NCBI GenBank assembly: GCA_037693485.1
Contig: CM075346.1
Location: 95,710,501 to 95,774,500, forward strand
Origin: Kitagawia praeruptora
Lineage: Eukaryota; Streptophyta; Magnoliopsida; Apiales; Apiaceae
Length of the DNA stretch: 64,000 bases
Direction of reading: 5' to 3'
Shown here: piece by piece, positions 1 to 12,300 of the stretch
Position numbering within the stretch: the first letter of the stretch is position 1
How the letters are laid out: the number at the start of each line of letters is the position of its first letter
Notes under the pieces: model-generated
What the model was told of the DNA's origin: nothing
Seen by the model: the letters and a program-made list of their open reading frames with translations, nothing else
Databases searched by the model: none
Program-made: the position numbers and the translations under genes

Positions 1-276
1 TTGTATGTTTGAATACTTGTTTGATTGATTTATGCAATTTTGCTAAAAGGGTAAACTCAAAATTGAATCTTTGGCATTCTTGTGTGTGATTTTGATTGAC
101 CCTTTTGTTGTTAGGGTTTTATTTGTGAGAATTTGTTGGTTTTTAGGGTTTCATTTCTTGAATTTGATGAATTTTGGGGTGAAATGTGTGAGATCTTGAT
201 GTAAATGTGTTGTTTTTGAGGTTGAATTTTGTTATTTGTTGCGGTGATTGAGGTTTTTCATGTTGTTTTGATATAG
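1..276 (+). other. 5' leader or first intron of the FBL15 gene
   Basis: This T-rich stretch has no convincing coding content and ends in a good acceptor (AG at 275-276 after a T-rich tract). It is best read as the end of an intron. The first exon, coding or 5' UTR, would lie left of the window. Confidence 0.5.
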
Positions 277-307
277 GTTTAGAAGGAGACAAGGTAATAA
301 AGTGAAA

Positions 308-3300
308 ATGGATGATGGGTATGAGGGCATGGAAATTGAAGATGATTTACCGGATAGAATAGAATTGGAATTAATGGGGGAGTGGGACGTGGGATTTGAT
401 TTAGATAATCTTCTTCGTGTTCCTAGTATGAGGCATGACAACATTGCCGAGTCTTCAAGTAGTGGCCAGGGTGGAACAGGAGTTAATTTGAATTTGACAC
501 TGGGAGACGCACCTTCTTCTTCATCGTCAGCAGCTCTACCTGAAAGAGAGGTTCCTGATCATGATTCTCATAATAAGCGGCCTAAAGTTCATTCGTTTTC
601 GCTGTGAGCCTCTCTTCTCTTTTCTGCATTGTAAATGAATACGTTATGTTACTGTGATTGTTTAATCTAAAACTGAGGCTGTGTTTACTTGGATGGAATG
701 AATTTGGGAAGAATGGAATGAGATTTTTACTTTTTTTTATATACAGTATATATTTTATTTGTTCTTCCGTTCCTTTCTTAACAATCTAAACTAGAAATTC
801 AATCCACCAATCATGGAAGTTATGTCTCGTTCCCCTTCTTCCTCGTTCTGTAATTTTTCATTCCATTCCTTCCCCATTTCACTCTCTCCAAGTGAACACA
901 ATCTTAATGCTAGTTATCTAATGCTGTTTTTGGTAAAATATGTTTTCGTAGTCCATTTTTATTACACTTGCATGCAATCTGAGCAAGTGTGACAAAGCAG
1001 ATTTTAGATGGTCATTTCCTAGAGTCATTTAGATAAGGTAGCTAGACATGTCTCCGGTGATTGTCAGTCCCATGTAATCTTGATATCATTTTATGGAGCC
1101 AATAGAAGTTAACATATTATAAAAGAATGGAAGGTGTAAAACCGACTATGACGTTGTGATTGGAATCTTATTGCTGTCATATTTATGTATCAGGTTTCAA
1201 CATGTTTTTTTGGATAGTAAGAACTAAGAACATACGTAACTAGAAAGTTATTGTATGAATTTGTTCGTTAGTTGACGTACTTTCTTTGGAAAGTAATAAC
1301 AGTTCAGTTGGCTTTTTTGCTCTTTGAAAAATGATTATATGATGGTTTTCACGTAGTAACTTACGTAACCTTTTTCTATAAACTTTGGAAAGAGGGTGAT
1401 GTTGATTGTTGGACGACTAGGAAGCATTAATTCTTATCTCACCCGCCGCATTGCGCATGGGATTCTTTGGGGTGCGGGGATTCTTTTTTAATTAATGAAG
1501 TAGCTACGTAATTACTTAATCACTTGACTACTTTATAATGCCTCAGCCGTGTTATTAGTAATTATTATGAAAACTAATTTATTTGACTATTTTGTTAACC
1601 TAAATGCAACTCGTGAAATATATTTTAAATATTGGCCGCATCCCCCCGCTTCTGAAATCCCATTTTTTTGGATTTGCTGGTTTGCCGTATCCAGTATTGC
1701 GCATCTGCACTCATGCTTCCTAGTTTCACGATAGGAGGAAGAGGGGGTAAAACAAAGGAATGGAATCTATTTTTTGGCAGAGAAGTGGTAGAGACACAAA
1801 TAAATTCTTAGATTTGTTAAATGTGTATTACGAAAATGCTAATAATTTAATTCATGTAGAATGGTTATGTCTTATTATAATATTATATAGTAGTAGCGCC
1901 CTATTTTTTGTTATCACAGGTACTATATTCTTAATTACTGTATAGATTCCCAATAGATAAGTACTACCATATATCTGAATTCCGAATAGATAAATCCTAC
2001 CATGTATCTATATTCAAGAATATTCCACATTCCTGGTTAAAAACTACAAACATTTAAGTAAATTGAATTTTAAATCTGAATATTATTATAAATAGTTAAA
2101 TATTATTATAATTAATATAATGTAATCATTATTTGTTTCGCCTCATTCTTCTGTCCTTTGAAAGAAACTCGACATCGAGTTTTTAAGCGAAGAATAACCC
2201 AAAAGGCACGTATGACAGTGCACCTTGAACAGTTGATTGAATGAATTTAGTGAAGCTAATAACAGGTATCAGTCATATATTTGATTGTGTTGAAGCATTT
2301 GGAAGTAGTGGCAATGTGGACTATTTTAGGTTATTGACACCTAACAACAACACTTAGAAAATGTACACTGAATTAAGCAGACAAAAAGAAAGTCTGGTCA
2401 GTTCGGTTCTGTTCTAATTTTAAACAAATCCTAAATGATTACTTCTATGTATGACTGCTTATGTACCTAAACACATGACACAAAACCCTCAGTATATTAA
2501 GCAGATATGCTCATACGAAATTGAATGAATAAATTACTACAGAAGCTTCGATCAAGAACAATTACCTTTTCTATAGGGTGCTGCCTAAAGTTCTTCATCT
2601 TGCCCTAGCCTCACAATAAAGTCCTATGGTAAAAAATAAGGTATTCAGATTAATATCCAGGAGTATAAATTATAGACCATGATTCAAATTTGTAAATCGA
2701 ACATATCCATGTCTACTACTACCTTATTGCAGATTAATAAAAATGAGTGAGATACAAAAGATATAAATTAGCTAGGAATTGAATCACAACTATTGTAAGT
2801 TAGAGCATTAAATGGAGGTGCTGAGCAAAATAAATCGGCTGAGAATCGAGATTGAGAAGACGAGGAGAGACTCATTGTTAGATTGCAAGCGCTAGAGAAT
2901 TCATTCCACCCGTGTTCAATCCCTCTACGTTGCTCTTATCCTTCTGTATATAATTCAGTTGGATCTTCTAAGAGTTGTGGGGTTCTTTGATATGATTAGT
3001 TTCTTAGAATATTTTTCTGTTGATGTGTCATTTAAAATTGTTTCCATAGCATTCATTGTTTTCCGATGTATGTAGTAAACCATGTTTGAGGGAGTTAAAC
3101 TTATGCATCTTTAACTAAATCTGTTTACTCAAAGCATTGTTGGATTGTTGGCTTCTTTGTCTAGCAAGCTTTGAATTTGTTTCTAAAATTGTAGCTTTCT
3201 TTACTAATATGGAGTTGTTATTTTGATGTTTTGTGGTTCCACTTTTTTTGTGCATCGTCTAAAGTATGCAGTTGTAGTAAGATTTGATTAAAAAATCGAT

Positions 3301-6300
3301 GTGATGTATTGATATTGTACTGCTGTATTTGGTTCTAGATTTCAAAGCTTTCACAGCAAGCTTGCATCTGCGTCTTCGGATAATGACAATTATGATTTTC
3401 TTGGAAGGGGTTATAACATTGATCAGGGTTCCTTAAAAAATGAATTTCATTATCTCTCGCCAGTCCTGAATGATGGAAAGTCCGAAAATGTAATTGATTC
3501 TGGTAATGGGAGGGACATTAGAGACGGCGAAGTGCGGATGGATCTTACTGACGACTTGTTGCACATGGTATTGATTTCATTTCTTTTGTCTGTTTTTTGT
3601 GTAGTTCATGATTGTTTTGTTCTTGTTGTCTTCCCTTCCCCTTATTCATCACCCCCCTGTTTTCTGATACTGTTCTTCATGGTGAAAGGTCTTCTCTTTT
3701 TTGGACCATATCAATCTTTGTCGAGCAGGCAAGGTTTGCAGGCAATGGCGAACTGCCAGTGCTCATGAGGATTTCTGGAAAAGATTGAACTTTGAGAATC
3801 GAAGCATATCTTTGGAGCAATGTGAGAATTGTACATATTAATTATTAACTCTCAGTTAATTATCTATTCGTTGTCTGGGCTAATAGGATTTATTTTCTAT
3901 TGATGTTTTACTTGTACTTTGAATGCATCCTTTCTAAGAAGCTGCAGTACTGCCCTTTATCTGTTCTAGCCTTCTAGGTTAATTTGCTGGAGTTTTTTTT
4001 TATTGTGTTATTTGATCATTGAGAATAATTTGTTCCTAATGTTGTGTTGTATTATGCTGTAAAAGATGTTCAATGACTAAGAGCTGTGGATATTGTACTT
4101 CTTGCATCATGTTAATGCTAATGATTACATTTTGATGAAGATTATTGATGCCTAATGTTTCTATTTTTAGTCGAGGACATGTGTCGTCGTTATCCGAAAG
4201 CAACTCAATTAAATATTAACGGCGCACCGGTTATTCACTTGCTAGCAATGAAGGCTATGTCTTCTCTAAGGTGGGTATTCTACTCTTATGCAGCACAAGT
4301 GCATGAGTATCAAGTCTATATGCTAATGTGTTTGATTCGTTTCAGAAATCTTGAGGTACTAAATGTGGGTAAAGGCCAACTAGGAGAGAGCTTTTTTCAA
4401 GATTTGACAGGTTGCCCTAAGTTGAGAAGTCTGATTGTTAATGATGCTATTCTGGGTAATGGTATTCAAGAGATACATATCTATCATGATCAATTACGCC
4501 ATCTTCAGATCGTGAAATGCAGGATGCTTCGAATTTCTGTCAGGTGACAATTTAGTCAGAAATCTGGCATAATTTTTATCGAAGTTGTCTTCAACACTGT
4601 TAGTAATAATTTGTTGTTTGCAGATGTTCTCAACTTGAAACCTTGTCTTTGAAGAGGAGTAGTATGGCACATGCTGCACTGAACTGCCCTCTTTTGCATG
4701 ACCTTGATATAGCCGCCTGCCACAAGCTTTCAGATGCTGCAATTCGTTCAGTAGCGACGTCATGCCCTCTTTTGGAGTCCTTGGATATGTCGAATTGCTC
4801 ATGTGTTAGCGATGAGACGTTACGTGAGATAGCTCTCACATGTGCCAATCTCCATGTTCTCAATGCTTCATACTGCCAAAACATCTCGCTAGAAGTCAGT
4901 TCCACATACTTGAACCTCTTTCTAATTATAATTATTTGAAACAATGTTATTCGCTTAAAATAATTCTCTTTTTATTGATGTATATATATTATTATTGTTA
5001 ACATGGTTTCTGGTTTATCTTGAAAGTCTGTAAGACTGCCAATGTTGACAGTTCTTCAGCTTCACAGTTGTGAGGGCATTACTTCCGCATCGATGACTGC
5101 AATAGCTTATAGTTATATGTTGGAGGTTCGTAACTACATTCTATTTTTGGCATCCCTTTTTGTATTGCATCTGTTTAAGCTCTTTTATATAATTGAATTG
5201 GATTTGTACAGGTTTTGGAGCTTGATAATTGTAGCTTATTGGCTTCTGTTTCGCTGGACCTTCCTCGCCTGCAGAACATTCGACTTGTACATTGTCGAAA
5301 GTATTATATACTACCATACGATTTTTTCTAATACCAATTAGTAACTCTATGTTGTTAGCATTTTGTTCAAAAAAGTGTCTTGAATGAATTTTTTATTCCA
5401 GATTGATCGAGTTAAATTTGCGAAGTGTAGTGCTATCATCCATCAAAGTTTCTAATTGCCCTTCACTCCAGCGAATAAGCATCACATCCAATTCATTGCA
5501 AGTATGTTTGATGGATTCACTGGTTCCTATTATTCTTATTAATTTTACTTTACCTAATGGATTGAAATAAGTGTTGTTACTTTGTTACAGAAACTAGTCT
5601 TGCAAAAGCAAGAAAGTTTAACTACACTAGCACTTCAATGCCAATCTTTGTGCGAGGTGGACCTTACAGACTGTGAATTACTGACGAATTCTATCTGTGA
5701 AGTATTCAGTGATGGTGGGGGATGTCCGTTGCTAAGAGCATTAACTCTTGATAATTGTGAGGTTTGTAATAGTAAAACTTACAAAGATTTAATGAATAAC
5801 TCGGAAGGTTTTTTTTTAATAAATGTTAAGAGACTAGAAATCAGTAGGCAGGTTACTTTTTTTTCAATGGCTTATAAATTTTTTCTTATGTAAATATTAT
5901 ATAGTTTAGTGATGCTCTAACATCTATCATAATCAATGATGCACCTAACATCTATTGCAAATCCTTCACCATATAAAAGATTAGAAGCAGTAGTTACTGC
6001 TGTACGATCCACAAATTTTTACCTTCTTTAGTTGTAAAGTTTTGTCTAATTCAATATTGAAAAATACAATGAGAAGAGTGAAAAAACACCTATATGTATT
6101 CTCGACATCTGGTCTGGCTCGCGTTGCTTTTATTTAGAAAAGCTATGCTCACAAGTGACATGGGTTAACCCGCCCATATATTTTAGGGGATGGCTACAGT
6201 CTTTATTTAGCTTGAGTTGTGGTTAAGGTTGATCATTCTTCTCAATGTCAATATATATTGTAGTGAAATGATAATTGGTTTTTATATATTGCAACTGTGT

Positions 6301-9300
6301 CTCATTTGCTTTTATTCTACAGAGCCTGACAGTTGTGAGCTTCCGCAGTACAACCTTAGTGAATCTGTCTCTAGCTGGTTGCCGTGCTATAAGCTCTCTT
6401 GAACTTAATTGCCCTTTTCTCGAGCATGTCTCTCTGGATGGGTGTGATCATCTTGAAAGAGCATCGTTTCTCCCAGTATGAGCTTTTATTGATTTACTTC
6501 TTGAGTTCTTGTTCATTTCCACAGTAAATACCTAATAAATAGTACTAATTTGTTAATGTTTCTTACCTGAAGCTATACTACCTGTGTTATGTAATAGTTG
6601 TTTCTTGCATGCGCAAGTAGCTTCCATTTGATATTAGTACATGGCTGTGGTAAACAGTTGGCAAAAATCCTCTAAAGATCAAAGTGCGAAAGAAGTGATG
6701 AAGCATACTTGCGCCTCACTGAGTGCAACATTAAGGCATAAAATAAATAGCATACGGAAATTAAAGTGCATTTATTCCTTTTTTAAGCTGACTTGAGAAA
6801 ATGCAAATGACAAGGCAATTACACATATCTCCAAGCATACTCACCAAGGGTCTCCTTGCTTTTCTGTTACTGATTAAAGAAAATAACGTTGGAATAAGGT
6901 TTGTATTCTAAAATGCTTAGCTTCCAGCAGACGTTCTCACACAAGCAACTCAAACATACATGATGAAAATTAGGAAACATCTGCAATAAGTCTTGTTTCA
7001 GTTCATTCATATTAATAAGTTGTCATCATGCCCTCTGTTGCATGATCTCAAGCCCGTTACCCAAAGTCCTGAGGTAAACATAATGCAAAGGTTTGCTTAA
7101 TACTTTAGCTACATTCCTGATAGTGCTGCAGTTGAAATTACATTTGCATTGAGAAGTAACTTTCTGAACTGGTATGGTAATTCATGCAGTTTATTTTTCC
7201 CAAATGAAACATCTGAAGGGTATGGTCAAATTAACCAAGTGGGAAACTGGAGATAGTATTTAAATAAAAAAGATAAATACACTTGTTAGTGTTTATGCTT
7301 ATTTGTTGACTTGACCGCTTTATTGCACACATAGCATTTTGTTATATTGATTTGATGCTTTATATTAATACGTTGCAAGCACGTCCTATTATGACAACAA
7401 TCAACATTACATGTAAGTGAAACATTATGCAGTAAACTGTAAAGTTGAAACCATATGTATGTATTTATTGCAGGTTGGTCTTCAGTCTTTAAATCTGGGA
7501 ATATGTCCCAAACTAAATTCTCTCCGTATTGAAGCAGCACATATGGTGTTGCTTGAATTGAAAGGGTGTGGGGTATTATCTGAAGCTTCCATTAATTGCC
7601 CTCTATTAACATCTCTGGATGCTTCATTTTGCAGGTAATGTTGTCATGTTGGTTCTTTATGTTTTGGTATTTCTTATTCACTTAGTTTTCCTTATATAGC
7701 AGACAGCAAATTTGGTTTCTCCATCATGAGAAAGCTGATAATTTCTATGTTTCTTGTGCAGTCAATTGACAGATGACTGCTTGTCTGCAACCACAACATC
7801 TTGTCCGCTGATTGAATCGTTGATCTTAATGTCCTGCCCTTCTGTTGGGCCCGATGGACTCTCATCTTTGCGCTGGCTTCGACATTTGATCTCACTTGAT
7901 CTGTCATACACTTTTTTGACGAATTTGCAGCCAGTTTTTGATTCCTGTTTGCAGTTGAAGGTATATTGTTTAGTGCTTTTATCCAACTTTCTTGATGTCA
8001 TTATATATTGGCAGTTCTTTTGTTTGCATGCGAGGGCTCACACACACACACAAATGTTACCACATGATCTTCTGTTCCTATTTAAAGGACCTTTTGGACG
8101 AATTTATATATTTCTGGTTAAATTGGCCAAACACTTGAATCTTATATTTTGTAATCTATAGTTTGATATTAAATATGCTAAAATTGTATTGAATTAAATT
8201 ATATTATTTGTATTATTATTATTATTATTATTATTATTTGTATATTTATAATATACCTACAATTTTTACATCAAAATATGATCAATTTGAAAGGGGATTT
8301 TTCCAAAGGGACATCTAAATAGGATCCGAGGAAGTAATGTAGTGTTGTTTACATTCACTGGGTATTTTATGGAATCACATTGCTAGTAAAACTTTCTTTG
8401 ACTTCTAGAACGGCTTTATGGATTGTGTTGTGGATTTGTTGCATTGCATTTGCGACCATCGTCCCCAGGATGACAAACAGAGTAGGGAAGAAATTCTCAT
8501 CATTGAGGTTGACTTGATGTCAGGCAGAGTATTGGAGTAGTAGACAAATCTGTGTTGAGTACTAAATAAAGTATCAATAGTATTATGTCAAGTTTAGGCT
8601 GTCATAATAGTGTTGTGTGGTGTGAGCTGTGTGGTGTGCTGTGTGGGGTGTGTTGTGTGGTGTGTGTGTGCTGTCATAGTAGTGTGCCTTAGTTGGAAAG
8701 TTGTGTGAAGTAGTTTATTGCTGTGTGCTGTTTATTTTCTGTACTTTGGTGCCTATAAGTTCAGTTGTGTGTTGTATTGTTTGGATATGACTAAATATAC
8801 AAAAAATGGAATGTTATTCCACCACTCTCTCTCTATCTCTCTCTCTTTTCTGAGTCTATTCTCTCTCTAATATCTCTGATCTGCTTCTTATCTACCTTTC
8901 TGTGCTATTCTCTCTGATTCTATCTCAATCTCTGTCTAATATCACTCTATCCTAGCTTATTCAAGCTGTTCTATCACTTACAAATATATAAAATTCCAAA
9001 AACACTTGTAAAACATTGCCAGGAATCACTAGATCCTGACAAATTGGTATCAGAGCCTTGAATTTGGATCATCCATTGCTTCTACTGTCTTGTAGTGGTT
9101 GAAACGAGTCGAGCGGTTGTGGTTTGGTAGTAATTGCAGTCTGCAATCTCCAGTTGTGGCAGTTATGGAAGGAGAACCAGATATAGTTTTTGATGAGCTG
9201 GTGCAGGAGTATCAAAAGCAATTTATCTGTTATAAAGAGAAAGCTCACACGAGGTTTCGAGAGATAGAGAGTTTACTAGCAGTGGCAACAAGGAGGATGG

Positions 9301-12300
9301 AGATTTTAATGAAAAAAAAAGTTGTTAAGAAGAAGAAGGATCACTTTGTGAATCCTTTTGCTAAAGAAGAAATACCTGAACAAGGGGACAGGGCTGCCCT
9401 GAAACATCTTAAGCTGAACTTTCCTAAGTTTGATACTAAATCTGGTGTGAAGGAATGGTTGCAGGATTGTGAAAACTACTTTGAGATCTTTCAGGTGGGA
9501 AAAGACAAGCAAGTTGCCGTAGCTGGAATGCATTTAGAAGGAACTGCAAGGAGGTGGTTTCAAACATATGTAGTAGGAAGGAAGGATTGGAAGTGGACTG
9601 AATTTTGTAGTCAGTTCACCAACAGGTTTGGAACTTGGGAGCATGACCTGTTATTTGACAACTTTAAGAAGTTAAAGCAGGAAACCACTGTGGAACTATA
9701 CTACAATGAGTTCGAAAGAAACAAGGCACAACTACAGGAGAAAATGCCTGTTTTAACTGAGGAATTCTTTGTAGAAAGTTTTGTAAGTGGATTAAAAGCA
9801 CATACCAAGGAGACTCTGCTAATGTTGAATCCAGTGAGTGTGGAACAGGCTTACAAATTGGCCAAGATATGTCATGACCCTGGCAAGGAAGTGAATCAGG
9901 AGAGTAATAAGGATAATTACTCTGGAATTGAAGAAAGAAAGTTAAGGAAAATAGGTCAGTTATCTGCCATTCAAGTAGATAAATCTGAGGAGTCTCAAGA
10001 CTCGCAACTGCAAACACCCATACAAATGTCTCCTAAGCAATTGGAAGACAGAATTAGAAAAGGATATTGTCCTTACTGTTCAGACAAGGAAGGTCCTCTC
10101 CATAATTGTGCCAAGCCATGTTACTTTACAATAGTGCAAAAGAAACAATCAGATACTCCTACAGATTCTGAGTCACCCATGCCAACAATCACTGAGGAGT
10201 CTCAAGGTTCCAATTCAGCTGGTCCGATGGAAGTATCTGTACATGCTATTGAAGGTTTTCATAGTAACAAAACCATCACTCTCACTGGAAAGAGAGGGAG
10301 TCAAAAGTTTTCTATTCTAGTTGATGGTGGAAGCACCCACAGTTTTTTAGATGAGCACACTGCCACAAGGCTGAAATGTGAGTTAGTACAAACTCAACCA
10401 ATGAAGGTTCAGGTAGCCAATGGAAGTCATTTGGTTAGTCAGTATGAATGTCAAGACTTCACTTGGAAAATTGGAGATAAAGAGTTTAGGACTGGTGTAA
10501 GAACTCTGCCCATGGGGGGATATGATTTAGTTCTAGGGGTGGACTGGCTAGGATCCCTGGGATTAGTGACTTTTGATTACAAGAATTTGACTCTACAGTT
10601 TGACTACAAAGGTCAAAGGGTGCTCTTACAGGGAAATGCTCAAGGGGAGAAGCCTAGGCTGCAGCAAATGAGTGCTAAAGCCTTTGTCAGGTCTTGTCAA
10701 AGACAGGGTAACGGGTTTCTCTATGTGATTAACCAAACAACTCAACCACAAGTTTCTGTTGTAAAAGATGTGCAGCATGAGTTAGACAAAGAACAGGTGC
10801 AGATGCAGAAATTGCTATACACATATGAAGACATATTCAATCCACCAGTGGGTCTTCCTCCTATGAGAAGCATAGAGCATTCTATAGAATTAAAGGAAGG
10901 TTCACAACCTTTCTCTATAAGACCTTACAGGAATTCCTTTGATCAAAAGAATGAGATAGAGAAACTCATAGCTGAGATGTTAGAAACAGGGATTATTCGA
11001 CCAAGTTCTTCCCCATTTGCCTCTCCAATTCTGCTGGTCAAGAAGAAGGATGGGACTTGGAGGTTCTGTATAGATTATAGGAAGCTTAATTCTTTGACTA
11101 TAAAGAACAAGTTCCCAATACCACTTATAGAGGAGTTGTTGGATGAACTAGGGAAGGCTGAATTTTTCACTAAACTAGACCTAAGGGCTGGATACCATCA
11201 AGTCAGAATGAAGGAGAAGGACATAGAAAAAACAGCCTTTAGAACTCACTTGGGACATTATGAGTTCATTGTGATGCCATTTGGGCTCACAAATGCTCCT
11301 GCTACTTTTCAGAATTTGATGAATAAGGTGTTTGAACCATTTCTGAGAAAGTTCGCTCTTGTCTTCTTTGATGATATACTAGTATATTCAAAATCTGCTC
11401 AAGATCATCTACAACACTTGGAGCTGGTCTTTGAGGTCATGAGACAGCATAAGCTCTTTGCTAAACAATCCAAATGTGATTTTATGAAAGATCAAGTAGC
11501 CTATTTGGGGCATGTTATCAGCAAGGTAGGAGTGGCAGTTGATGGCAGCAAGGTTGCTGATATGTTAGCCTGGCCTTTACCACAGAACATTAAGGCTTTG
11601 AGGGGTTTCCTGGGCCTTACTGGCTATTACAGAAAATTTGTAAAAGGATATGGGACTATAGCTAAACCTCTGACTATGCTTCTGCAGAAAGATAATTTTA
11701 ATTGGAGTGAGGAGGCTACTATAGCTTTTAACAATTTAAAGGCTGCTATGACAAGTACTCCTGTCCTCAAGCTACCTGACTACTCTAAGGTCTTTACAGT
11801 GGAAACTGATGCTTCCAATGCAGGAATAGGGGCTGTTCTTACTCAAGAAGGGCATCCACTGGCATACTTTAGTAAATCCCTGGGAGTTAGAGGTCAAGCC
11901 ATGTCTACCTATGAGAAAGAACTAATGGCTGTAGTGGCAGCAGTCAAGAAATGGACCTCATATCTCATGGACAAGCATTTCTATATCAAGACTGATCATT
12001 ATGCCTTGAAGTTTTTGAGTGATCAGAAGGTCAGCAACCTCATACAGCAGAAATGGCTTAGTAAGCTGTTGGGATATGATTACACCATTCTTTATAGGAA
12101 AGGCTCAGAAAATACTGTAGCAGATGCATTGAGCAGGAGGGATGCAGAACCAGTGTCTGACCAGTTTGAAGAGTCTACAGACTTACTCCATGAGGACATG
12201 GATTCAGTTAAGGGGAAGGAAATGTCAGGCAGAGTATTGGAGTAGTAGACAAATCTGTGTTGAGTACTAAATAAAGTATCAATAGTATTATGTCAAGTTT

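Noticed and set aside
1549..1945. Two small ORFs in the first FBL15 intron
   Set aside because: They have no recognisable domains or splice signals, and the text is ordinary AT-rich intron.
8610..8670. GTGTGG microsatellite as an independent repeat
   Set aside because: It is part of the LTR and recurs at the same offset in the other LTR.
9045..9057. Fragment of a tRNA gene
   Set aside because: TGGTATCAGAGCC is the retrotransposon primer binding site, complementary to the tRNA end; there is no cloverleaf around it.
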